From contig JANQQE010000028.1 of NCBI GenBank assembly GCA_028285105.1, positions 1 to 64,000 on the forward strand: a stretch of 64,000 bases of DNA, written 5' to 3'. The stretch's first letter is position 1, and the number at the start of each line of letters is the position of its first letter. Both the position numbers and the translations under genes were made by a program. This document shows positions 1 through 7,849 of the stretch, in pieces. This DNA is from Alphaproteobacteria bacterium (GTDB taxonomy: Bacteria; Planctomycetota; Phycisphaerae; UBA1845). The notes beneath the pieces are model-generated. The model was not told the DNA's origin. It made no database searches and worked only from the letters and a program-made list of their open reading frames with translations.

Positions 1-203
1 CTGAGACGTGCTCCGCTACGCTCCGCACGCCTCAGCTGGCCATACGGAGTGCCCTTGGACTAACATGAGCACTGGTATTAACACCGGGGGAAGGTCAAAA
101 ACTTAGCAGCAAACTCAGGCGCGAAATCACGGTCGAGGATCTCATTGGCGAAGGCGAGGAGTTCGCCCGAAAGGAAATACTCGCTCAGTGGATCCCAGTC
201 GAC

Positions 204-971
204 TTGCCAACCCCCTTTCGATTCGCCCCAAATGGACTTCAATGGCGCGTCCAAAAGCTTAAGCACGCCCACGTTCCAGATCGTTGGGGGCGAGGAAAAT
301 TCTACGATCTCGCACATCTTGCAACCGGGAAGAAGAAGGAATTCGTGACATATTTGGTATCGCGACACGCAGTAGTGTGCGACAAACTTCGCGGTTGCAA
401 GAACGTTGCGCGGAACATTGATGTGGCTCCGAGTGATCGGAACTCGGCAAACTGGTGGGTCGTCGACGAATGGATTGAGGGAGAATCAATGGAACTCCGG
501 CTCAATCGCGGTCCTTTAGAAAAAGAGCAACTACGAATTGTCATGACGGAAATCGCACAAGGTCTTGAGGGGCTTCATCGTGCGGGAGTAATCCGACGTC
601 AACTGACTCCTGAGTCAATTGTCCTAGGCAAGCGTAGCGTGGTCCTGACAGACTTCGAATTGGCCAAATTGCTGGATGGCAGCCCAACTGTGGATGTGGG
701 TGAACGCCCGGATGACCTTTATGTGGCGCCTGAGATTCGAGACGGTGATCCGGCAACAGATTTCCGTGCTGACATTTTTAGCTGGGCGATGATCATGGTG
801 CGCGCAGCAACAGGAGCGGTCATTCAGGACTGTGAATTTGTTGCCAACAAGCTTGCAGCTATCGGCATTCCGCGATCATTCATCAGCCTCATAGTGAATT
901 GTCTCGGGCCGGTCACAACTCGACCGGAGAACATGAATAAGATCCTGCTGGCACTCAAGAAATGGCGCTAG
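204..971 (+). CDS. Protein kinase-like protein, predicted pseudokinase
   Basis: The C-lobe of a eukaryotic-type kinase is recognisable. A catalytic-loop equivalent reads IRRQLTPESI, where an active kinase has HRDLKPEN, so the catalytic Asp is Gln and the Asn is Ser. The magnesium motif reads DFE instead of DFG. The APE motif (YVAPEI) and the following D-x-W-S-like helix (DIFSWAM) are kept. I therefore infer a folded but catalytically dead kinase that may bind a partner or ligand. The N-lobe is divergent, with no clear glycine loop. The start is uncertain: TTG at 204 is the first usual start, but the frame stays open back to position 69 with protein-like sequence and no ATG. An ATG at 65 opens a different frame that stops at 106, so a 5' frameshift is possible. 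It lies upstream of the Cas4-like gene on the same strand. Confidence 0.7.
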   Translation: MPTPFRFAPNGLQWRVQKLKHAHVPDRWGRGKFYDLAHLATGKKKEFVTYLVSRHAVVCDKLRGCKNVARNIDVAPSDRNSANWWVVDEWIEGESMELRLNRGPLEKEQLRIVMTEIAQGLEGLHRAGVIRRQLTPESIVLGKRSVVLTDFELAKLLDGSPTVDVGERPDDLYVAPEIRDGDPATDFRADIFSWAMIMVRAATGAVIQDCEFVANKLAAIGIPRSFISLIVNCLGPVTTRPENMNKILLALKKWR

Positions 972-1134
972 CCTTGAGCAAGGCAGGAACTTGAGGCCTG
1001 GTACCACACCCGTTCGTCTGGCACGCCAATCTCGCTGCAAATGCGACACTTCCATTTAATCATGACATAATGGGGATAGGTGGTGGACGCCGGAAATGTT
1101 TTATTGTTGCCATCAATGAGACCATTGGACCGCA

Positions 1135-1182
1135 CCGATGCCGAGCGAAATGCAGTATCGAGCGCATTGCGCTCGGTATCGG
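1135..1182. repeat. Imperfect inverted repeat upstream of a small gene
   Basis: Arms at 1135-1147 and 1170-1182 are complementary at 12 of 13 positions, and pairing continues inward (aaatgc with gcattg). The hairpin sits 26 bp before the ATG at 1209. It could be a transcript hairpin, an operator or a small mobile palindrome. No T-run follows, so a simple terminator is unlikely. Confidence 0.4.
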
Positions 1183-1208
1183 TATCTCGGTTCAATTGGA
1201 GAATTCTC

Positions 1209-1556
1209 ATGGAGCAAAACTCGTTTGAGTCAATAAGAGGTCATGAAGTCATCGTTGAGCAAATCTGGGGAGATGGAACGCGAGTTTTTCATCGCGGTTT
1301 TGTTAAAGAGGTCGTTGGTTCGCTGATTTACATCATTAACTCAGACCTCAATCACGATCCGTCGCCCGCTTGGGCAAAGATCATTGCCAATCGCAAACCC
1401 ACGGGCATCGATGAGGATCAGGCCGATGCCCGTCAGCCCACTGCTGAATTTTCGGATCTGTGGCTGAACTTGGCGTCGATTGGCGTGATGAGCTTTGTGG
1501 ATGTGACTGCAACCCGGTCACAATCAAAACTTCGGCTTCAGCGAGAAAAGAACTAG
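1209..1556 (+). CDS. Small unknown protein (115 aa) between pseudokinase and Cas4-like gene
   Basis: I do not recognise this protein. The ATG at 1209 was chosen because the reading frame upstream of it (from 1080) runs through an inverted repeat and looks non-coding. The product has a compact beta-rich first half (residues about 10-50, alternating hydrophobics around VIVEQIW and SLIYIINSD), then a polar acidic stretch and a charged Arg/Lys-rich end. No signal peptide or membrane helix is visible. It lies 238 bp after the pseudokinase and upstream of the Cas4-like gene on the same strand, so it may belong to the same cassette. A following stretch (1557-1813) holds only short frames, none convincing. 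Confidence 0.45.
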   Translation: MEQNSFESIRGHEVIVEQIWGDGTRVFHRGFVKEVVGSLIYIINSDLNHDPSPAWAKIIANRKPTGIDEDQADARQPTAEFSDLWLNLASIGVMSFVDVTATRSQSKLRLQREKN

Positions 1557-1813
1557 TTCTCGTATCGTGCCTCCTCAGGCGGGCCTCGATGACAACTATG
1601 AGGTTGCCCCGGCCCGCCACCTTTTCCTTACCATTCTCACTTGTGAACCTCGAATTCTTCAAGAAACTGCTAGAATGGAGCAACGCATGTTAATCGCGCG
1701 GATTGAGGACGAGGTTTTCAGTACACTCTCGGAAGTAGATTCCGATCTTGCCAAAGCCGTATAAGCTTACTCGCAATCTCATCAATCTTGCAAGAATTTT
1801 GGAGGTAAATGCC

Positions 1814-2923
1814 GTGGCCATGAAGGCGCATCCTAAGGATCCATGGATCGGCGTGAACATGTTGACCGAATTCATCTTTTGTGCCCGGGCGGGCTTGTTA
1901 GAACATGAGCAACAAGCGGATGACGACGGAGAGGAAAACAGCAACGAAACTGTCCACGTTGGCTTCATGCCGAAGTGGGAACTTCACGCGATCGAGCGGG
2001 CACTTAACGAACGCGCCGATCAAGTCAAGGTTCAGTTGGCGAAGTTGTCAGCCTACCTCAAGGGGATGGCAATCGCTTCAATCCCAATTTGCTTGTTTGG
2101 CGGCATCGTAGCCATCATCAAATCTGAAGTTTTTTGGCTTGTGGCAGGGGTGGCTCTTTGCCTCATTGGCTCAGTGGCTCTTGCTGTTTCCGTGCTATCT
2201 GCGGTCGTGCGACTTCGAGGTGAAATTGGTGAACTCGATGCACTTCGCCATAAAGCATTGTCGTCAATACCGCATGAACCCAATCCAATGCGCACTGAGA
2301 ACCAGGGTGCCAATTGGTGGTCGCTCTCGAAAGCAGGTTTTGAGTCAATTGTCTACAAGGATCCGCTAAGAGACGAATCGTGGAGGCTCGCGGGTCGCCC
2401 TTGGCGTGTATTACGCCGCGGTTCTTTGCGCATTCCCGTCTTCAAGAAGAGAAGAACAGCCTGGGGAGAGGGCAGAAGACTCTACCGGCAACACTATGCT
2501 CGAATAGCTGCATATTGTCGACTCATAGAACGCTGTGAAGGTGCTGAGAGTCCATACGGAATCGTCTTGTTCGACGATGGTACATACAATGGGATAGCCA
2601 TTTCTAAGGATGCTGCAGGAACCTGGGTTCCGTTGCGCGATGGGCTCCCAACCGCCCGCCAAGTCATTCGCCAATCAGTCGAAAAGAACGAAGACCCATC
2701 CGAACCATACTCGCATCGGATATGCTTACATTGTCCATGGGGAAAACCCTTCGTTATCGATGGCGGCGACAACAAAAACGTTCGATATGGCGAGCCGTTG
2801 CCAGTTTTCGGTGTGACCGGCTCGGACAGTCGCAGTTACCACAGCGCTTGCGGAGACCGCTTTCGTTGGACACCAATGCATGCCCATGCAATCCGGAATG
2901 GATTGGCTTCTCTCAATTCTTGA
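1814..2923 (+). CDS. Membrane-anchored Cas4/Dna2-like (RecB fold) protein with degenerate active site
   Basis: GTG at 1814 is preceded by GGAGGT at 1801-1806 (7-nt spacer); ATG at 1820 is the alternative. The Cas4-type layout is visible. Near residue 20 is LTEFIFCARAGLLEH, with the first cluster Cys and a motif-I His. Near 192-210 is GRPW...IPVFKK, where Cas4 proteins have GRPD...IPVEYK. At 222-240 is RQHYARIAAYCRLIERCEG, the Q-x-x-x-Y helix. Later Cys residues lie near 303, 306 (CLHC) and 344. The Asp of motif II is Trp and the Glu of motif III is Phe, so nuclease activity is probably lost while the metal-cluster Cys remain. Two hydrophobic helices (about 86-131) are inserted between motifs I and II, an uncommon membrane anchor. 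Role unknown; adjacent kinases suggest signalling or defence. Confidence 0.6.
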   Translation: MAMKAHPKDPWIGVNMLTEFIFCARAGLLEHEQQADDDGEENSNETVHVGFMPKWELHAIERALNERADQVKVQLAKLSAYLKGMAIASIPICLFGGIVAIIKSEVFWLVAGVALCLIGSVALAVSVLSAVVRLRGEIGELDALRHKALSSIPHEPNPMRTENQGANWWSLSKAGFESIVYKDPLRDESWRLAGRPWRVLRRGSLRIPVFKKRRTAWGEGRRLYRQHYARIAAYCRLIERCEGAESPYGIVLFDDGTYNGIAISKDAAGTWVPLRDGLPTARQVIRQSVEKNEDPSEPYSHRICLHCPWGKPFVIDGGDNKNVRYGEPLPVFGVTGSDSRSYHSACGDRFRWTPMHAHAIRNGLASLNS

Positions 2924-2939
2924 CCTTGATGCTGCCAAG

Positions 2940-3935
2940 TCACCGACTTTGTTTTCGTTCTGGAAATAGTTGATTGATCCATCGCATGGCGCGAACAATG
3001 AAAAGGTTTTCATCGCACAATCGCGATGTTCTTGAAATCTCGAACTTGATGACCTCCAGCGCATCCAGCCATTCGCGCCGATTCTGGAATCGCTCTCGAT
3101 AATCAAGTTTGAGGCCTGTTTGCACGACATGATCGACTTCGCGCCACACAGATCGATTCAAATAACGAGCATAGGGACTCTTCTTACTTGGCGGGATGAA
3201 CTTGTCGCGCCAGCTCTTGAACTGAGGGAGTGCGGCGCGCCCGCCAATCCCATCATAGGGTCTTTCTAGAGTCAGCATTTCATAGTAAATCACGGTCGCA
3301 GAGAATTGATCGCTACGAAAATCAACGGAACGGTCTCCACTCAATAGCTCTGGAGCAGCATAGGCGCCGCTCAAACCATCACCTTCCTCGCGTTTAACCG
3401 ATTGCTCTACCGTCCAAGCGCTGCCGAAATCGATTGCGACCAAGCGATTTGGCTCGCGACATATCAATAGATTTTCAGGTTTAAGGTCGCCGTGAACGAT
3501 GTTTTTGCGGTGGCTTAGTTGCGTCAAGCCGTGAGCAAATCCGTGGTATAAACGGATGGCTTCGAAGACACTGATGCCTAGACCCTTTTTAGTCTTCGAA
3601 TTCTTCAAGTGATGCGCCAACGTCTGCCCTGGAATCCAATTAACCACGAGCATCACGTCTTCAGCGGTTACATGGTAATCAATAATGCCCGGAAAATTGG
3701 AATTGTGACGGGAGACTCTCTGGAGGACTTTCACGTACTCGCGAACTCGCGGGGAATTGGGAACTATTTGAAGAACGCGAAAATCGCCGTCGGGTCCAGC
3801 GTGCTTGTCATAAACCTTGTAGCGTGGTCGTTGTCCGCTGAGTTTCTCAATGGCTTGGTAGACTTTGCCGCCCAACCGGTAGTCACGAATGACTGGGAAT
3901 CGTTTGCCCCGGACGCTGACAGTGCGTTGGCTCAT
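2940..3935 (-). CDS. Eukaryotic-type Ser/Thr protein kinase, catalytic motifs intact
   Basis: The catalytic loop IVHGDLKPENLLI (near residue 145) and the magnesium motif AIDFGSAW (near 166) are complete. They are followed by YAAPELL and an SDQFS helix, so phosphotransfer chemistry should be possible. The N-lobe is unusual: a Gly-rich strand (RLGGKVYQA) is present, but the beta-3 Lys of the usual VAIK motif is not obvious. The protein is 331 aa, soluble, with no membrane helix or sensor domain, so it is nearly a bare kinase domain. It is convergent with the Cas4-like gene, whose stop is 16 bp away. Its divergent N-lobe style resembles that of the pseudokinase at 204-971, suggesting that the two are related or work together; this is inference. 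Confidence 0.85.
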   Translation of the reverse strand: MSQRTVSVRGKRFPVIRDYRLGGKVYQAIEKLSGQRPRYKVYDKHAGPDGDFRVLQIVPNSPRVREYVKVLQRVSRHNSNFPGIIDYHVTAEDVMLVVNWIPGQTLAHHLKNSKTKKGLGISVFEAIRLYHGFAHGLTQLSHRKNIVHGDLKPENLLICREPNRLVAIDFGSAWTVEQSVKREEGDGLSGAYAAPELLSGDRSVDFRSDQFSATVIYYEMLTLERPYDGIGGRAALPQFKSWRDKFIPPSKKSPYARYLNRSVWREVDHVVQTGLKLDYRERFQNRREWLDALEVIKFEISRTSRLCDENLFIVRAMRWINQLFPERKQSR

Positions 3936-4414
3936 GGTTTCGGAATCCAGCGATTGACAAGCTTACTCGAACAAGAAGGACCAACTACGCCAACCACAAG
4001 CCCCGGCGGAAGGATGGTAAGCAGGACTCCAACTCATTCACTGGCAACCAGGTAACTATATTCTCTCAAGAAGTTCAACGCTAACGTGAGCGGATCCGCC
4101 ACGCCAAAATGTTGTATGAAAAGCGCCACACCGCACCTCCACTCCGTTGCTGATTCATGCAGTTCTATTGCAGCCAGTTAGTTGTTGACTCCGCCAGCCC
4201 AAACTGGGCGTCACCAAGCGTGCTGGAAACATGATCGGGGGGATGAAACCGCCCCACTCTGATACTTTCAGATTAGCCCTTCGAGATTCCAATGTAACCA
4301 GCGAAATCGCGTCAAAATCGGCATTGCAGGGACGTCAAGTTGGCTTTTCCTTGACGCGACTTCGCAAATATGCGAACATGTGGGTACGCTAGAATTTCAA
4401 GGAGATCGGCACGG
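3936..4414. other. Intergenic, no gene seen
   Basis: About 480 bp between the divergent kinase and toxin genes. An open frame on the plus strand reaching 4055 is the antisense shadow of the kinase N-terminus running into this gap. I see no RNA gene or clear repeat. The toxin ribosome-binding site (aaggag at 4398-4403) lies at its right end. Confidence 0.4.
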
Positions 4415-4789
4415 ATGCCAGAAACTGAAGTGCTCTTTTACTGCGATGCCAACGGTTCGGCTCCGGTGCTCGAATGGCTTGACGAGTTGCAACGCAAAGA
4501 TCGACGGGCATTTAAGAAATGCGAGGCATCGATCAAATTGTTATCTATGTTCGGTCATGAGCTTCGCAGACCACTAGCCGATCTCTTGGATGATGGCATA
4601 TATGAATTGCGTACCCGAGTCGGTCGGGTGAATTACCGTCTGCTTTATTTCTACCACGGAAGCAACGTCGCGGTGCTGGCGCATGGATTGACAAAAGAAC
4701 GTGCTATTCCTCCAACCGTGCTGAGCCAGGCTATGGAACGCAAGAAGCAATTCGAGTCCGACCCCGAAAAGCATACATATCAGGAATGA
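4415..4789 (+). CDS. higB: RelE/HigB-superfamily toxin (phage Gp49-like)
   Basis: The 124-aa product has the HigB/Gp49-like pattern: an early beta strand then VLEWLDEL, a helical part (RRAFKKCEASIKLL), a central ELRTRVGRVNYRLLYF core with the Arg/Tyr residues typical of RelE-fold mRNA interferases, and a VLAHGLTKE strand. These toxins cleave mRNA, usually on the ribosome, and are neutralised by the partner antitoxin. ATG at 4415 was chosen over an upstream ATG because aaggag lies at 4398-4403. It overlaps the antitoxin gene by 4 bp (ATGA), the toxin-first order typical of higBA. Functional assignment rests on pattern and operon order. Confidence 0.85.
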   Translation: MPETEVLFYCDANGSAPVLEWLDELQRKDRRAFKKCEASIKLLSMFGHELRRPLADLLDDGIYELRTRVGRVNYRLLYFYHGSNVAVLAHGLTKERAIPPTVLSQAMERKKQFESDPEKHTYQE

Positions 4790-5118
4790 GGACGATGAGC
4801 AAAAAGAGAACAACAAGCGCAGTGGACATACTGCGAAAACGATATCCCCCTACCGCCGAGGATCTCAAACTCAGCGATGAGTTCCGCCATGGCTTTGAGA
4901 TTGCTCAGCAAGTGTACGACTTGCGAACTGATGCCGGCCTTACACAGAAAGAACTTGCTGAGCGTGTCGGCACAACGCCTTCGGTGATTTCGCGACTGGA
5001 AGATGCCGATTACGATCGTCACTCAATGGCCATGTTGCGTCGCGTCGCCAAAGCAGTTGGGCACATAGTGCAAGTGCGGTTCGTACCGGATCAACAAGAG
5101 AACATGAAACATGCATGA
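4786..5118 (+). CDS. higA: XRE-family antitoxin (HigA-like)
   Basis: Residues about 45-100 form a classic XRE helix-turn-helix (LRTDAGLTQKELAERVGTTP, then SVISRLED), followed by a short C-terminal strand (HIVQVRFVP). The first 40 residues are a toxin-binding extension. It is translationally coupled to the toxin: ATG at 4786 overlaps the toxin stop, and ATG at 4795 is an equally possible start. The family binds its toxin and represses its own promoter as a complex. Nothing in the sequence suggests damage, so the pair looks functional. Confidence 0.85.
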   Translation: MRTMSKKRTTSAVDILRKRYPPTAEDLKLSDEFRHGFEIAQQVYDLRTDAGLTQKELAERVGTTPSVISRLEDADYDRHSMAMLRRVAKAVGHIVQVRFVPDQQENMKHA

Positions 5119-6061
5119 TGACTAGAACTGATTTCATGACGTTCTCAGCACGATCATCAGGCATGGGCTCTACGCTCCAGAGCATAGCCTTGATCTTACT
5201 TGGCGAAGCCTTGGACTCTAGCTTCCTTCCACTTCACTCGTCGCATGACCGGCATTTTCTTCCGTAGCGATGAGGTGCATATCTTCTAAGCGAACAGCTT
5301 GGCGGCCGGCGAGCAGGTTTGCAGAGTGAGCACTCTTCAATGCGCACTTGAACACTGTGAGTCAGTTGAAGTCAGCAAGTATGTCAAGCTTGTTAACCTC
5401 TTAGATTTCGATGGGTCTTGAAAGGAAACAACATACCTGATTCATCAATTCTACAGGATCTACATCAAAGCAAATAGCAAGACCGCACCCGAAACACCTC
5501 AAAAGAAATTTTCTCTCAGGCGTGCGGTGGTCATCCAGTGTTTCGTCTTTCTCATTGGGCCATAACTTTGTCGCCAAGTCAGTTCAAGACGGCAGACTGT
5601 GAGGATCTCTCAATCTTGCTGTGGAAGCTTTCGCGTCCTATTCCGCAACTAAGCGCATAGTGTTTTTCCCATGATTGATCAATCAGAAGATCATCATCAT
5701 TGGGCCAGGGTCGTAGCGACGCAGCCGAATTCATTCGACATGTTTCTTCTTTCTTGCTGTCCAACAAACAATAGCTCATAGAGGCTATTTCGTCGCTCAT
5801 TCGCGAAACATTGATTGGCCCGCCACCGCGCGAATGTTCCGACGGGTTTGTACCTACACCAGCCAAGATCAAACTTCAATTGGGCAAATTGCACAAAACA
5901 ACTTGTACCGCGGTCAGGTAGTACGGTACGCCATTCGGCATGAGATGGCTCTCATCGTCATTGTCGTTTTGGCGCGTGACACGCCGGCATCCGGAGTAGG
6001 TGAGCCTTACCAGCTTATCGAAAGGAGGCGGATTACCAACCGCTATGCCGAGCGACCCGTA
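5119..6061. other. Long intergenic region without a supported gene
   Basis: About 940 bp after the toxin-antitoxin pair. Both strands hold only short frames. One minus-strand frame ending near 5219 reads like a 40-residue protein tail but has no start and no recognisable family, so it may be a gene remnant. The last 70 bp lead into a group II intron domain-V-like hairpin and could be decayed intron sequence. No reverse transcriptase remnant was found. Confidence 0.4.
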
Positions 6062-6095
6062 GAGCCGGATGCGTGGAGACGCGCTTGTCCGGTTC
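6062..6095 (+). ncRNA. Group II intron domain V-like hairpin (3' intron remnant)
   Basis: This 34-nt hairpin has the size and shape of group II intron domain V. The lower stem pairs GAGCCGGAT (6062-6070) with GTCCGGTTC (6087-6095), there is an AGC triad near the base, an asymmetric internal bulge, and an upper GCGT/ACGC stem. A second small hairpin (cgacg at 6095-6099 with cgtcg at 6106-6110) follows, where domain VI would be. No intron-encoded reverse transcriptase is found upstream, so I read it as the 3' scar of a decayed intron. The apical loop (GGAG) is not a perfect GNRA. Confidence 0.5.
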
Positions 6096-6243
6096 GACGG
6101 AGGCTCGTCGGACTAAAACATTCTTCTACCAGAAGAATCGTCAATCCCGGCGTTCTATCCGATGCTCTGCTGATGAAGTCAGGGCGACGGAGACACACCT
6201 GATGGTGCATATGCTGGCCGTCAGGACGTGTTGGTTGAAGGTG

Positions 6244-7200
6244 GTGCGTTCTTGGACGGGATGGCGCGAGATTGCTGCGCCACAACTCATCAAGAACAAA
6301 TCCCCTCAGGGGGTTCGGACCACAGCCCACACGATGGGAAACTCGGGTGAAAGTCCCGCAAGGTTCGTTCAACCTCGACCGGCGTGGGGAGTACGCGATG
6401 TGGCGACACGCGCGTCCGGACCTGGCGATCGGGTTCGGCGACTGGATCGAAAGATTCGGCGGCGAAGAGCTCAACCACGAAAGGCCCGCAAGGGCTTGCC
6501 GGTAAGCTGTGACGGAGACGGTGCCGAACTGCGAAAAGTCGGTGTCGATTGGGAGTCATTGACTCCTTGTGGGTAAGCGGGCGCTTCTTGCTTCGGCCTG
6601 CTGAAATCATCCTCGCGCAAGTGTGGATGCAAACGTTGTGCGGACGGGAGTCCGGGCATCCGACGCCGAACCTGAGAGCACTTAGCTCTCTAGCGACGTG
6701 AACGTCACGGTGACAATCAACACTAATCCGGGAACCACTGCGGCTACCGGGATGGTACCCGGTGCCTCGCAAGATCGGCGAGGTGCTTGAAACGCCGCAG
6801 TGGAGGAGTGTGACCTGAGTAGAAGTGGCGTGTGCGTGCACGCGCCAGCGAGTTTGGCTGCAAGGCAGTGGTCGACTGGTTCGCTGGTTGTGGGTGGTTC
6901 CGCGATCAAATGGCGACGACGAAAGGGTTGACGGGTTTTCATGTCACAAACAACGGTGCAACCGAGGTGCGCTCAACAGGCGTGCATGTTCGGTTGTGGG
7001 TTCATTTCTATACAGCTTAGCGGAGTGCTTCGGGAGAAGCATTGCGCTTGGCGTGTTGCAGTTAACACATAAAGCAATGCGCTACCGCCAGTGTATGGCG
7101 CAACCGCAAGTCTGGAAGCAAGCAGCAGTTTGCGCCCAGCTTGCGGGAATGTGGCCATGCGGTGGTATGCGCGGACGCGGAAAGGAAGGTTGCATATGAA
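6244..7200 (+). ncRNA. Large structured RNA candidate (group II intron-like or novel)
   Basis: Nearly 1 kb without credible protein coding but full of nested helices. The best is a three-way junction at 6735-6803: an outer 10-bp perfect stem (6735-6744 with 6794-6803) encloses two 6-bp hairpins (6746-6763 and 6765-6783). Others are a stem 6248-6254/6291-6297 enclosing 6262-6267/6277-6282, GGAGTC/GACTCC at 6552-6566, CGGAC-GGGA-GTCCG at 6641-6654, GAGAGC/GCTCTC at 6674-6690, TGCTTC-GGGA-GAAGCA at 7026-7041 and CGCCA/TGGCG at 7086-7100. Several loops are GNRA. GTGCG at 6244-6248 matches the 5' end rule of group II introns, and the GGGTGAAAGTCCC-type hairpin near 6350 is reminiscent of their domain I, but no domain V or reverse transcriptase follows. 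Boundaries and strand are inferred; three small plus-strand genes follow. Confidence 0.5.
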
Positions 7201-7263
7201 GGTATTGGCAGGCGAGGTCGATCCGCCGTGCGTGGTCGGCAGTGGTTCGGGCGGAGTGCGCTC

Positions 7264-7530
7264 ATGGCACCGAAGTTTGAACTGGGACGGGTAGTGATCA
7301 CCAGAAGTGCGGCGGATGTATTGCCGGGTAGCGCAGTGCAAACTGCGCTACGCCGGCACGCTGCTGGCGACTGGGGCGATGTATGCCCGGCTGACGCTAC
7401 GGAGAACGAACTTTCGTTGCGTAAGGGGTTTCGGCTTCTTTCAGTTTATAAAGCAGACGAAACCAAGTTTTGGGTGATCACCGAGGCAAATCGGTCGGCA
7501 ACAACCGTGCTGCTCCCGGAGGATTACTAA
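7264..7530 (+). CDS. Small conserved accessory-element protein (88 aa)
   Basis: ATG at 7264 begins MAPKFELGRVVITRSA, a start pattern I associate with a family of small proteins found on plasmids and integrative elements, often with a central RRHAAGDWGDV motif and a C-terminal TTVLLPEDY. Both are present here (about residues 28-40 and the last 9). The middle reads as a strand-rich region ending FWVITEANRS. The function of the family is unknown to me, though it tends to travel with restriction or mobility genes. The frame upstream of 7264 extends into the structured RNA region and is unlikely to be translated. The next gene starts 17 bp after its stop. Confidence 0.7.
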   Translation: MAPKFELGRVVITRSAADVLPGSAVQTALRRHAAGDWGDVCPADATENELSLRKGFRLLSVYKADETKFWVITEANRSATTVLLPEDY

Positions 7531-7546
7531 GGAGGTTGCAACAAAC

Positions 7547-7750
7547 ATGGGATGGTGGCGAACAGAATCGGGAGGTGTCATTGGCGATGCTCCTGCTGAC
7601 ATGTTGGAGGATCTGGACATCGTGCTGAACGGCCCCGACGACATTCCGGAAATGGTGCTCAAGCACATCCGACTTGCGTATCAGGAGGCGTTCGAGCGTG
7701 ACCCAACACACCAGGAGTTGGCTGACCTGATTCAGTTTTGTCACGGTTGA
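7547..7750 (+). CDS. Small acidic conserved hypothetical protein (67 aa)
   Basis: The product begins MGWWRTESGGVIGDAPAD and continues with an all-helical acidic body (LEDLDIVL, then VLKHIRLAYQEAFERDPTHQ). It has no signal peptide or membrane segment. A strong ribosome-binding site (aaggagg, 7529-7535) overlaps the end of the previous gene, so the two are probably co-transcribed and co-translated. I recognise it only as a type of small protein common on mobile elements, often next to the 88-aa family upstream. Function unknown. Confidence 0.65.
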   Translation: MGWWRTESGGVIGDAPADMLEDLDIVLNGPDDIPEMVLKHIRLAYQEAFERDPTHQELADLIQFCHG

Positions 7751-7849
7751 GCATTGTCTCGGCCCAAAAGGAGGTTTAAGCATCGGCCTTGGGTGATTGT
7801 GCCGCAAACAATCCCCACCCAGAGTATGAAACATCGGAGAGGGAAGAAT

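Noticed and set aside
1..35. Hairpin at the very left end (CTGAG and CGTGC pairing with GCACG and CTCAG)
   Set aside because: 10 paired bases with a mismatch and no T-run; without upstream sequence it cannot be called a terminator or a repeat.
1460..1764. Two short plus-strand frames before the Cas4-like gene
   Set aside because: No ribosome-binding site, no recognisable family, and both overlap better-supported genes or the Cas4-like leader.
3609..4055. 148-codon plus-strand frame
   Set aside because: Antisense to the intact kinase at 2940-3935 and without family features.
5219..5375. Minus-strand protein-like tail of about 45 residues
   Set aside because: No start codon within a sensible distance, upstream stop codons, and no recognised family; mentioned only as a possible remnant.
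6043..6841. Overlapping long frames (up to 183 codons) on both strands
   Set aside because: Arg/His/Pro/Ser-rich translations typical of chance frames in G+C-rich structured DNA; the strand-symmetric hairpins explain the region better.
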